Shown here in pieces: positions 1-7,848 of a stretch of 64,000 nucleotides of DNA. How positions within the stretch are numbered: position 1 is the stretch's first letter; every line of letters begins with the position of its first letter. The position numbers were made by a program, and so were the translations under genes. A model generated the notes under the pieces. That model saw only the letters and a program-made list of their open reading frames with translations, ran no database searches and was not told where the DNA came from. The stretch comes from Vicinamibacterales bacterium (GTDB taxonomy: Bacteria > Acidobacteriota > Vicinamibacteria > Vicinamibacterales > 2-12-FULL-66-21), in assembly GCA_036496585.1 (NCBI GenBank), contig DASXLB010000065.1:1-64000 (forward strand), in the 5' to 3' direction.

Positions 1-180
1 TGGACTTCACCATGCGGGGACTATGGCATAGCGGACATGACCGCCAGATGACGCCGGGACCGCGCGACAGGCATCCGGGCCGGATCGATCGCAGACTGCC
101 GCCCTTGTCGATAGATCGCAGGAAATAGCTTGGCGTCCAGCGCCCCGCCAGTGTCACTCTGCGCTCCCGCCGGGCAGAAG

Positions 181-197
181 TTCATCCAGACTTCATC
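181..197 (+). promoter_or_regulatory. TTCATC direct repeat upstream of the PAP2 gene
   Basis: TTCATC occurs at 181-186 and again at 192-197, an 11-base period as used by OmpR/PhoB-type regulators that bind one helical face. It lies about 170 bases before the start of the PAP2 gene. The rest of 1-366 holds no convincing gene. A regulator-binding role is inferred from spacing only. Confidence 0.25.
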
Positions 198-366
198 TGG
201 CGGCTGATATCCTGCCCAAGACCGCGCTCTGGGGGCGACAGCGCTACCCTGCGCGACTGGAGATCAGCAGGCCCGCGAACTGGCAGGCAGGCCTCCTTCG
301 ATCTCGATGCGGCCGGGAAGCCGGTGGCAAAATAGTCCCGCCGTCTCGTCGGCGTGGGGAGGCCGT

Positions 367-1212
367 ATGCGGGTGTCGAAGATCGTGATGATGCTGGGCA
401 TGGCAGTCCTGGCTAGCGCGCTGCCATCGGTCGCCCGGGCCCAGGAACTGGCGCCCGCTGCCGACGCAAGTTCTGCCCTGGCCGCCGATCTCGCGGCTGC
501 GCTGCCCGTCTTCACGGATCAGCAGCCGGCCCCTCCGGAGCCGACCCCACGGCATACCGGCATCCATGCGATGTTCAAGCAGCTCGGCCAGGACTTCAAG
601 TACCTGCCGTCCAAGGAAAACGCCCTGTGGGCGGCTGCGGGCGGAGGCCTGGCCCTCGCGGTTCATCCCGCCGACGACAACGTCAACGCCTATTTTCTCG
701 ATGCCAGCAGCGGCGTGAAGAACTTCTTCAAGCCGGGCGCCGTGCTCGGGCAGTCCTATACGTTGTTTGCGGCAGCGACGACCGTCTACATCGTCGGCCG
801 AGCCAAGGACAAGCCGCGCGTCTCGCACGCCGGCATGGATCTGATTCGCGCGGTGATCGTGTCGGAGGCGATGGTCGAGACACTGAAGTACACCACCCGC
901 CGTGAGCGGCCGGATGGCAGCGGCAAGAGCTCGTTTCCGTCAGGACATGCGGCCGACACTTTCGCGTTTGCCACGGCCCTCGAGCGCCATCTGAACTGGA
1001 AACTCTTCGTGCCGGCTTACGTCTTCTCGTCGTACGTGGCGATGTCGCGTTTGCCGGCCAACCGTCATTGGTTGAGTGACGTCGTCTTTGGATCGACCGT
1101 CGGCATCATCTCGGGCAGGACGGTAACGGGACACGAGTTGAACAAATATCACGTTCAGCTGGTTCCCGTTCCGGGCGGCATTGTCGTGAGCTACGCGCAC
1201 CATGCCTACTAG
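367..1212 (+). CDS. PAP2-family membrane/periplasmic phosphatase
   Basis: This is a PAP2 (type 2 phosphatidic acid phosphatase) superfamily protein of 281 residues, expected to remove phosphate from a lipid or other phosphoester at the membrane or in the periplasm. All three signature motifs are intact: KX6RP beginning at K174, PSGH at 191-194, and SRX5HX3D from S227 to D238. An N-terminal signal peptide ends near ARAQ. I chose the ATG at 367 because GGGGAGG lies just upstream and the signal peptide starts there. An in-frame ATG at 307 would add 20 uncharacteristic residues. The substrate cannot be told; undecaprenyl pyrophosphate or a phospholipid are the usual options. It converges on the SRPBCC gene. 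Confidence 0.9.
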   Translation: MRVSKIVMMLGMAVLASALPSVARAQELAPAADASSALAADLAAALPVFTDQQPAPPEPTPRHTGIHAMFKQLGQDFKYLPSKENALWAAAGGGLALAVHPADDNVNAYFLDASSGVKNFFKPGAVLGQSYTLFAAATTVYIVGRAKDKPRVSHAGMDLIRAVIVSEAMVETLKYTTRRERPDGSGKSSFPSGHAADTFAFATALERHLNWKLFVPAYVFSSYVAMSRLPANRHWLSDVVFGSTVGIISGRTVTGHELNKYHVQLVPVPGGIVVSYAHHAY

Positions 1213-1230
1213 GGCTACGCCCGCAAGCGT

Positions 1231-1255
1231 GACCGAACTGCCCGTCAGTGCGGTC
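1231..1255. terminator. Hairpin between convergent genes
   Basis: Arms at 1231-1240 and 1246-1255 form a ten-base stem with one mismatch and a five-base loop, between the PAP2 gene and the convergent SRPBCC gene whose stop codon it overlaps. No clear U-tract follows on either strand, so termination is an inference from position. Confidence 0.35.
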
Positions 1256-1682
1256 GAAATGTCTTCCCCGTCTCCAGGAGCGTCTTCAATCGGGAAAGAA
1301 TCCGAGGCCAGCCGTCTGCGTTCTGCGTATACGCGGGATCGTCATCCGCCCACTCATCGTTCGTCACCACAACCTTGACGGCCTCGGTCTCCGGAGTCAG
1401 CTCCACCTTCACCCGCGACATCACTGTGCCCTCGCCCATCCCGAACTTGTACTCGAGCAGCCGCGGTGCCTCGACCGTCAGGATCTTCCCCGTTACATAG
1501 CGCGTCGGCTTGCCATCTTTCCCCGGTCCCGACCAACTCATTGCTCCGCCGGGCTTGAGATCCACGTCGAACTCCGCTCCCATGAAAATCGTGCGGTTCG
1601 CTTCCTTCGACACAAATCCGTCCCACACCTTCTCGATCGGGGCCGCCATGTAGAAAACAAAACTGAGGGGTGCCTTCGCCAT
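1245..1682 (-). CDS. SRPBCC / AHSA1-like ligand-binding domain protein
   Basis: A 145-residue single-domain protein of the START/Bet v1-like SRPBCC superfamily, Aha1 C-terminal (AHSA1) branch. Supporting features are an N-terminal strand followed by AAPIEKVWDGF, a GG-turn with the WSGPG segment, and a long C-terminal amphipathic helix ending LSRLKTLLE. Such proteins bind small hydrophobic ligands; enzymatic activity is rarely shown. The ATG at 1682 is preceded by GGAGG seven bases upstream, so the open frame extending to 1733 is not needed. No ligand can be predicted. Its promoter probably lies in the 84-base gap to the response regulator gene. Confidence 0.8.
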   Translation of the reverse strand: MAKAPLSFVFYMAAPIEKVWDGFVSKEANRTIFMGAEFDVDLKPGGAMSWSGPGKDGKPTRYVTGKILTVEAPRLLEYKFGMGEGTVMSRVKVELTPETEAVKVVVTNDEWADDDPAYTQNADGWPRILSRLKTLLETGKTFRPH

Positions 1683-1766
1683 CTCAATCCTCCAGGTTTC
1701 GAAGATCACCACGCAGCATGAGTGGTGCACCACGTTCGAGGCCGCCGGGTGGGGCCAGGACGAGAT

Positions 1767-2141
1767 CTACTGGACTGACAACATCTGCTGAATCACCGGG
1801 GTGAGTGCTTCAGCGTTCAGCGGCTTGTGCAAGACGGTGAGCGGCATCAGGTGCTGCAACTCACGTAGGCTTGTTGCGGTACCGGTAATCACCACGACAG
1901 GCACACTGCGCAATCGTTCGGTGGAACGCATCGACGCGAGCACTTCGACGCCGTTCGTCCAAGGGAGCACCAGATCCAGGACCACGAGAGAGGGTGTTAC
2001 GCGATTCAGGATCTGGAGTGCCTCGGCACCGTGTGCAGCGGTGATGACCTGATAGCCATCGAAGACAAGCACGTGTTCCAGAAGGCGACGAAGGTCGTCA
2101 TCGTCTTCAACCACGACCAGGGTTTCCTTTGCCGTGGGCAT
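1767..2141 (-). CDS. Single-domain response regulator (REC only)
   Basis: A stand-alone CheY-like receiver domain of about 124 residues with no output domain. The acidic pocket E12-D13-D14, phosphoacceptor D56 (VVLDLVLP), switch residue T86 (VITGT) and K106 (LHKP) are all visible, so it should accept phosphate from a histidine kinase. No kinase is encoded in the window. The start is uncertain: the ATG at 2141 fits the fold best, while an ATG at 2168 and a TTG at 2198 are also in frame. Its output presumably comes through protein-protein contact. It lies downstream of, and on the same strand as, the sedolisin gene, with a 227-base gap that holds no obvious gene. Confidence 0.85.
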   Translation of the reverse strand: MPTAKETLVVVEDDDDLRRLLEHVLVFDGYQVITAAHGAEALQILNRVTPSLVVLDLVLPWTNGVEVLASMRSTERLRSVPVVVITGTATSLRELQHLMPLTVLHKPLNAEALTPVIQQMLSVQ

Positions 2142-2368
2142 TTGTTCACCCAGTGTATCGGCCGACATTCGTTTGTTCGTCAAGAATCCGAAGCTCAACC
2201 GTCGTATTCATGAAGCTGTAATTCTCGTCAGGCGGAAGACGTCGTCTGGGACTCTGGTACCGCCTTGACGTCGCGCGCATGTGCGACGACGTGGCCACGC
2301 TTCGTGATGACATCGCGCGTGTCGTGCAGTGCGGGAGATTGATCCCGACTGAACCGGTAGTTACTGTG

Positions 2369-3919
2369 TCAGGTTGCCGGGCTCCCCAGGGTCGCCAGCA
2401 GAACGCCGTTGGGCGATCCCAGGCCGGTGCACGCGTCCCAGCCCGGCCCGGCGATGTACGCGCCATTCGTTCCCGATGTGATGTCGCGGAATCCCGCCGC
2501 CGCGGATTGGCCGTAGATCTGAGGATTGAGATAGCCGAGGGGCTTGCCGCGCTTTTGATTCAGCAGCGCCACGAGCGCGGCCCACAGCGGCGCGACGGCG
2601 CTGGTGCCGCCGTACACCGCGCTGTGCCCGTCGACCCGCACGTCGTAGCCGGTGGCAGGATCGGCGTTGCCCGACACATCCGGCACTCCGCGCCCCTGGA
2701 AGTGGGGGGCGTTCACGGATGCCGGGACATGCGCGCTCTGCTGGTACGATGGCAACGCGAACACTTCGCTGACGCCTCCGCCGCTCGCACCGCCTGACGC
2801 CCCGCCGTTCCAGACGACCTCGTGCTGAATCGTCGCACCCGAGCTTTCCAGCCGCGTTCCCCCGCACGCGAGGACGTGCGGGCTCGAGGCGGGAAAGTCG
2901 GCGTGGGCGCGGCCATCGGATACGGCATCGGCGGATCCATCGTCACCCGACGCGCAGCACACGGTGACGCCGAGTGCCGCGGCATCCTGAAACGCCTGGT
3001 CGTAGGCCTGCAGCGACTGAGATGTCCACGTCGATTCGGCGCCACCCCAGCTGATCGAGACGATCGTGGGCTTGCGGGTCCGATCGTGCACGGCGGTGGT
3101 TATGGCATCGAGAAATCCCTGATCGGTGTTGGGAGCAAAGTACACGGCGATCTGCGCGCCGGACGCGATCGCGCCGACGACTTCGATGTCCAGCAACACT
3201 TCACCGTCGGCGCTGTTGGGATCGCCGACCGGCCGGTTCCTGGCGCCGTCGACCGACACCGCGGACACGCGCGGCTGCTTCAGACCGAGGCCGGCGAAGT
3301 ACGCCTGAAGATCGGCGGTCGCATAGCCGCCGCCCAGCTCGATGATCGCGACGGTCTGTCCGGCCCCCGTCACGTCGGTCGGAAAGTTATAGAGCTTCGC
3401 AACCGCGGGCGGCGAGTACGACGTATCCCCGGCGGCTCTCGGCGTGACCCTCCACAGCCGCCTGCAGCGAGTCTCGGCCTGCGGTCGATTGTCGAGTCCG
3501 AGGACCGCAACGACCATGTTCTGCAAGGATGCCGGTAGAAACAGCTCGCCCGTGCGCGCTCGATATGTGCCGTGTCGCCCCTGATAGAGCTTCAGTTGGG
3601 TACCGAACGCCTCGTTCATCGACGCGACCGATCCGGACAGCACGACCGCCCGACGGGCGAGATCAACCGAACCGATCGTCAGATCGTACTGTTCGGCAAA
3701 TGCTTCGAGGGCGGCGACGTCCTTCGGATCGGCGCCGAACCGAGCGGCGAACTCGTCACGGCTGATTGGCGACGACTCCTGACGAAGATCGAGAGCGGCC
3801 CGGCGCCGGAGGACAACGGTCACTTCGATCGTGTCTGTTGCGCTCGGCGCTCCGACGATGTTCGCGTCGGGGGGCGGCTGGCGATGACTTCCCGAAAGCG
3901 CAAAGCGTTGAACGGCCAT
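2369..3919 (-). CDS. Sedolisin / kumamolisin-type serine-carboxyl peptidase (S53)
   Basis: A 516-residue peptidase of family S53, acid proteases with a Ser-Glu-Asp triad. An N-terminal pro-kumamolisin activation domain (about residues 1-150) precedes the catalytic domain. The triad is E240 and D244 (DGEVLLDIE) and S440 (YGGTSAVAP), with oxyanion D326 (ASGDD). The C-terminal FRDITSGTNG segment matches the calcium-binding loop of the family. No classical signal peptide is visible, as in some kumamolisins, so the export route is unclear. The ATG at 3919 has a strong GGAGGAG site. It is the first of several peptidases in this window, consistent with a proteolytic, biopolymer-degrading lifestyle. 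Confidence 0.93.
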   Translation of the reverse strand: MAVQRFALSGSHRQPPPDANIVGAPSATDTIEVTVVLRRRAALDLRQESSPISRDEFAARFGADPKDVAALEAFAEQYDLTIGSVDLARRAVVLSGSVASMNEAFGTQLKLYQGRHGTYRARTGELFLPASLQNMVVAVLGLDNRPQAETRCRRLWRVTPRAAGDTSYSPPAVAKLYNFPTDVTGAGQTVAIIELGGGYATADLQAYFAGLGLKQPRVSAVSVDGARNRPVGDPNSADGEVLLDIEVVGAIASGAQIAVYFAPNTDQGFLDAITTAVHDRTRKPTIVSISWGGAESTWTSQSLQAYDQAFQDAAALGVTVCCASGDDGSADAVSDGRAHADFPASSPHVLACGGTRLESSGATIQHEVVWNGGASGGASGGGVSEVFALPSYQQSAHVPASVNAPHFQGRGVPDVSGNADPATGYDVRVDGHSAVYGGTSAVAPLWAALVALLNQKRGKPLGYLNPQIYGQSAAAGFRDITSGTNGAYIAGPGWDACTGLGSPNGVLLATLGSPAT

Positions 3920-3945
3920 GCTCCTCCTTCGCCAGGCTCCGCCCT

Positions 3946-4683
3946 TTACGAAGCTGGCTTCACCCCCGATTGTGTGGCCGCGGTGCGGCGCCGCGCAAAC
4001 AGGAAGGCCGCGCCGCTCCCGAGCAGCAGCAGCGATGCCGGCTCAGGGGTCAGCGCCGGTGGGACGTCGCTGAACTCCAGGCGGAAGTCCTCGACTCCAT
4101 TGGCGGCGCCTCCCGGCAGCGTGCTGATCGCGGCCATCGAGATAAGGAAATCGTACCGGCCCGGTTGCAGTGTGCCTGGCTGGTATCGGTCAATCGAGTC
4201 GCTGTCCCTGAGAGAAAAAATTGGCGTATCCGGAGCGTTGTCGTCGGTGATCGACGCCTGCCAGGAGGTGGTGTCACCGTCGTTCAGGCGGCTGCTCTCG
4301 AAGACACCGATAAAGACGTAGTTCTGCGGTTGGCTGAGATCCAGCGTCAGGCGGTAGTAGCTCTGGCCCGTGCCGTACGCACCCGGGGCCGTGACCTGTC
4401 CGGAGACCGATCCCTGCCCATAGAAGAATCGCTCGGCTTCCATGATCCTGCTCATTTGCGTCGCCGACCCGACGGCGCTCGGGTTGGGTTCGAGCGGAGG
4501 CACGGCGGTCTGCGCCATGCTATCGAGGTTGTTCTGGGCGATGTTCGTCAGGCCGCAGCAGGTGGCGGACGCCGCCGCCTGGACAAACCGGCTGGAGCTG
4601 ACGACGGTGATGGGGTCGGCCACCGCCGGAGCCACTGCCGTGATCAGGAAAACGGCCGGGAGAAATCGGTAAGGGAGCGGCAT
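3946..4683 (-). CDS. PEP-CTERM sorting-domain protein
   Basis: A 245-residue secreted protein with an N-terminal signal peptide (hydrophobic stretch ending AVAD) and a C-terminal PEP-CTERM tripartite signal: the TPEP motif, a hydrophobic segment, then ARRR. Such tails are processed by exosortase EpsH and tie the protein to exopolysaccharide production. The body is beta-rich, has an adjacent Cys pair (TCCGL) and resembles no enzyme I recognise. The start at 4683 has GGAGG just upstream. No exosortase gene is in this window. It sits 26 bases upstream of the sedolisin gene on the same strand, so the two may be cotranscribed. Confidence 0.85.
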   Translation of the reverse strand: MPLPYRFLPAVFLITAVAPAVADPITVVSSSRFVQAAASATCCGLTNIAQNNLDSMAQTAVPPLEPNPSAVGSATQMSRIMEAERFFYGQGSVSGQVTAPGAYGTGQSYYRLTLDLSQPQNYVFIGVFESSRLNDGDTTSWQASITDDNAPDTPIFSLRDSDSIDRYQPGTLQPGRYDFLISMAAISTLPGGAANGVEDFRLEFSDVPPALTPEPASLLLLGSGAAFLFARRRTAATQSGVKPAS

Positions 4684-4763
4684 ACGGACCTCCAGCGACG
4701 CGCCCGGCGGGCAATCGCAGGGCGCCGGGTGAGCCGGAATGCAAGAGGTCGGACGTCAGCCGT

Positions 4764-5093
4764 TCACCACGTGGTATCGAATTCGGCCGTCAGGTGCTGC
4801 CGCAGGAATCGCAGTGTCAGGCGCACGATGTCGCGCGACGTGCGGCTGTCGTCGAAGAGATCGAAGGCGTGCGTACCCTCTCTCGCGTCCGCACTCGAGC
4901 GTCGCCAGTGTGATTCTCCTTGCGGGCCTTGTATCAAGTGGGGATACTTGAGACCTGCTTGCCGGCAAGCGGCGCGCTTGCAAGGCCATGAAACGTCCCG
5001 ATCGCCCCCCAGACCCCCAGACCGATCCCGCGCGACATCGACGACAGGTCCACCATGCCGCTCGGCGCCGAATTCGTAGCTGTCCTTCGTCAC
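4764..5093 (-). pseudogene. Decayed alpha/beta-hydrolase-like remnant
   Basis: The stretch 4684-5131 has no intact gene. On the minus strand, the last 40 or so codons (ending near 4764) read GTHAFDLFDDSRTSRDIV followed by LRFLRQHL, which looks like the C-terminal His-containing end of a dienelactone-hydrolase-type alpha/beta hydrolase. Upstream of it, coding character breaks down around the palindromic element at 4925-4987, and no nucleophile elbow is visible. I read this as the 3' end of a hydrolase gene that lost its 5' part. A real small protein cannot be excluded. Confidence 0.35.
4925..4987. repeat. Nested palindromic element (three-way-junction shape)
   Basis: GGCCTTG at 4925-4931 is the exact inverse of CAAGGCC at 4981-4987. 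Inside are two more hairpins: TCAAGT/ACTTGA at 4934-4951, and the perfect 14-base palindrome GCTTGCCGGCAAGC at 4957-4970. Together they fold as a closed stem with two arms. The element sits in the decayed hydrolase region upstream of asnB. Confidence 0.5.
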
Positions 5094-5131
5094 TCCGACG
5101 GCGTTGGCGCGATGCTGATCAGGCCTGACTG

Positions 5132-6946
5132 ATGTGCGGCATCGTCGGATTCCTCAACCTGGATGGCGCGCCGGTCGACGCCGGCGTGCTTGGCGCGATG
5201 ACGGACCTGCTTCGTCATCGCGGCCCCGACGACCGAGGCACCTGCTTCCTGTCGCTACGCGGCGGCGCCCCCGACCTCGCGCTCGGTGTTCAGCGACTGG
5301 CCGTTCTCGACCGGTCGGCGCGCGGGCATCAGCCCATGCTGAGCACAATGAGCGGCGACGGCGCCACGGCGCTGCTCTTCAACGGCGAAGTCTACGATGC
5401 GCCCGAGCACCGCTCGGCACTCGAGCGCGACGGCTGTCGATTCCGCACCGGCACGGACACCGAAGTGGTCCTCGCGCTCTACGAGCGAGACGGCGTGGAG
5501 CGGATGCTCGAACAGCTGGACGGGATGTTCGCCATGGCGATCGCCGACACGCGCCGCGGCGCGGTCCATCTGGTCCGCGATCGCCTCGGCATCAAGCCGC
5601 TGTACTGGTCGCGGCAGGGTTCGACCGTACTCTTCGCGTCGGAAGCGAAGGCGTTCCTCGCGCACCCGTCGTTTCGCGCGGCGATCGACCCGGCCCAGGT
5701 CGATGAAGTCCTGGCATTCCGCTCGATTGCCGGCGAGGCGTCGCTCCTCGAGGGGGTGCGCCTCGTCAGGCCAGGCCATCGCCTGACGATCACGCCGGAA
5801 AGCTGCACGGACACCTGCTACTGGAGCGTCCCCGACTACGGAGAGAAAACGCACCTGTCGCGGAGCGAAGCGATCGAGGGTTTCGGCCGTCTGCTCGGCC
5901 GAAGCGTCGGCATGCAGCTGCGGGGCGACGTGACGGTTGGCTGTCAGTTATCCGGAGGCGTCGACTCGTCGCTTGTCACCGTCCTGGCGCGCGCGCATCA
6001 CCCTGATCCGGATCTACATGCGTTCTCGATAGTCTTCGACCACACGCCGTTCTCGGAAGAGCCGTGGATCGTCACGGCCGCCACCGCCGCTGGCGCCATC
6101 AGCCATCGATTCGTGTTCGACGCCGCCGCCTTCATTGGCGCGCTCGATGCCGCGAGCTGGCACCTCGATCAGCCGATCGGGCATCCGAACTCGATGGCCC
6201 TCTGGCTGCTGGCCCAGCGCGCGCGCGAGCATGCCACGGTGCTGCTCAGCGGGGAAGGGGCCGACGAACTCTTCGGCGGCTACGCTCGCGCGCTCGACGC
6301 GCACGCGCCCGCAGGCTCCGGCCGGCCAGGCGCGACCGACCCGATCGACGCTTTCATCCGTGCGTCGCAGTTCCATTCCGAAACCCGCCTGATGCGGCTG
6401 CGCCGCGGCGCGGACCTGCGGCCGGCGATCGAGAAGCGGCGCGCGCTCTTCCGCGAAGGGCATGCCGACCATCTGTCGAACTGTCTGAAGTACGACATGC
6501 AGACGCATCTGGTCGACGTGCTCATGCGCCAGGACAAGATGACGATGGCCCACGGCGTGGAGAACCGTGTGCCGTTTCTCGACCGCCACGTGGTCGACTT
6601 CGCCCGTTCCCTGCCGGAGGAGCACCTGGTCGGACCGCTGTTGCCAGGCGGCGCGCCGTGCGCGAAGGTCGTAGTCAAAGCGCTCGCGCAGCGCCATTTC
6701 GACGCGGGTTTCGTCCACCGCCGCAAGCGTGGCTTCAATCTGCCCCTCTCGCAGTACTTCCGCAGTCGTCCGTTCGAGGCGCTGATGGAGGATCGCCTGT
6801 TGCCCGGCATGGCCGCGCGCGGGCTCGTGGACGTCGCCGTCGTCCGCCGCTGGTGGCGCCGCGCCCTGTCGGCGCCGTCCACGACCGAAGGGTTCTGGAT
6901 CACGATCGCGCTCGAGTTGTGGGCGCAGCAGTTCATCGATCGTTGA
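5132..6946 (+). CDS. asnB: Asparagine synthase (glutamine-hydrolysing), class-B type
   Basis: A 604-residue glutamine-dependent asparagine synthetase, or a close relative that amidates another carboxylate. The N-terminal Ntn glutaminase domain begins with the catalytic Cys (MCGIVGF, Cys2), which fixes the start at 5132. The C-terminal synthetase domain carries the pyrophosphate loop LSGGVDSS near residue 273 and the GEGADELFGGY motif. Length matches the AsnB family. Paralogues of this type often sit in exopolysaccharide or capsule clusters, but no such cluster surrounds this one, so plain asparagine synthesis is the default reading. Confidence 0.92.
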   Translation: MCGIVGFLNLDGAPVDAGVLGAMTDLLRHRGPDDRGTCFLSLRGGAPDLALGVQRLAVLDRSARGHQPMLSTMSGDGATALLFNGEVYDAPEHRSALERDGCRFRTGTDTEVVLALYERDGVERMLEQLDGMFAMAIADTRRGAVHLVRDRLGIKPLYWSRQGSTVLFASEAKAFLAHPSFRAAIDPAQVDEVLAFRSIAGEASLLEGVRLVRPGHRLTITPESCTDTCYWSVPDYGEKTHLSRSEAIEGFGRLLGRSVGMQLRGDVTVGCQLSGGVDSSLVTVLARAHHPDPDLHAFSIVFDHTPFSEEPWIVTAATAAGAISHRFVFDAAAFIGALDAASWHLDQPIGHPNSMALWLLAQRAREHATVLLSGEGADELFGGYARALDAHAPAGSGRPGATDPIDAFIRASQFHSETRLMRLRRGADLRPAIEKRRALFREGHADHLSNCLKYDMQTHLVDVLMRQDKMTMAHGVENRVPFLDRHVVDFARSLPEEHLVGPLLPGGAPCAKVVVKALAQRHFDAGFVHRRKRGFNLPLSQYFRSRPFEALMEDRLLPGMAARGLVDVAVVRRWWRRALSAPSTTEGFWITIALELWAQQFIDR

Positions 6947-7022
6947 TGCGCGGGGAAAACCTTGCGCTGATGTGCAAGGGGCACGGGAACCGGACTGAAG
7001 CGCGGAACCGCCGTTCGAACCG

Positions 7023-7814
7023 TCAGCGCAGCTCACCTGCCGCATTGGTGAGGACGACGTTCGAGAGCACGGCGGTGTCGAGCGTGACCGGCTGATGCGA
7101 GCAGAACCCGATGCCGACATAGAACGGCCCGTCGAGATGCAGCGTCACGAACGGACCGATCGGGTGCAGCGGTTCACCCTCGAGGCTGACGAACAAGGCG
7201 AACGCATCGCCTCGCTTCTCGATGCCAATGCGCCGGGCCGTGATCGTCACCAGGCTGTCGGGGCTGGCACCTCCGGGCCGGCCGCGGCCGCCGATCCGGT
7301 ACTCCGTGTCGGTGATACGCCGATTCTTCTCGGCCCGCAGGCCGAGCTGGATCATCCCCGCGCCGTGCAGCGCCGCGAGCGCCTCCTTCGAGTCGTCGTC
7401 GAGATCCTGGCGGATGACGAGCACGGTTTTGCGGTCGCCGTAGCCGTTTGGATCCGGGTAGGCGATATCGGCCGCCAGCGAGAGGTCGCCCGACATCCGT
7501 TTCCACAGAAACCGGAACTCGTCGCGCGTGTACCAGACGTTGTAGCCCGCCGAGCTGATGGTGTAGCGCTTCGCCGCCGCGTCGTAGCCGGCGCTACCGG
7601 CCACGAGTGCACTGCCGACATCCGACTGGCCGTCGAAAATACCGATCGGCATCGCGCTGGTCGTCGTCGGGCGGTGGAACTCGGGCGGCGGCGCCACCTG
7701 CTTGTGAGTGTCGGAGCCGGGCAGCGCCCAGTCGGGCACCTCGGGCTTCTGCGCGGCGACCTGCGAGGACGCGCCAACCAACAGCGCCAGAGCCGCGAGC
7801 CGGATCAGTGACAT
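7023..7814 (-). CDS. Secreted concanavalin-like (DUF1349-type) protein
   Basis: A 263-residue exported protein with a signal peptide (hydrophobic core ending VAAQ). The body matches the beta-sandwich regulation-of-enolase/DUF1349 type: repeated strands such as YNVWYTRDEFRFLWKRMSGD and a closing FYVGIGFCSH segment, as found in TolB-associated acidobacterial proteins. It probably binds a carbohydrate or acts as a structural module; no catalytic residues are apparent. I prefer the ATG at 7814 to the upstream TTG at 7844, since the signal peptide begins there and TACCAT lies eight bases upstream. It is transcribed in the same direction as the GT-C-like gene, 34 bases after it. Confidence 0.7.
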   Translation of the reverse strand: MSLIRLAALALLVGASSQVAAQKPEVPDWALPGSDTHKQVAPPPEFHRPTTTSAMPIGIFDGQSDVGSALVAGSAGYDAAAKRYTISSAGYNVWYTRDEFRFLWKRMSGDLSLAADIAYPDPNGYGDRKTVLVIRQDLDDDSKEALAALHGAGMIQLGLRAEKNRRITDTEYRIGGRGRPGGASPDSLVTITARRIGIEKRGDAFALFVSLEGEPLHPIGPFVTLHLDGPFYVGIGFCSHQPVTLDTAVLSNVVLTNAAGELR

Positions 7815-7848
7815 GGCGCCCGATGGTAGCCCAGGACGCCGCAACGCG

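Noticed and set aside
4860-5050. A 40-codon frame (MVDLSSMSRG start) across the palindromic element, minus strand
   Set aside because: It has no ribosome binding site or family resemblance and runs through the hairpins; I treat it as chance.
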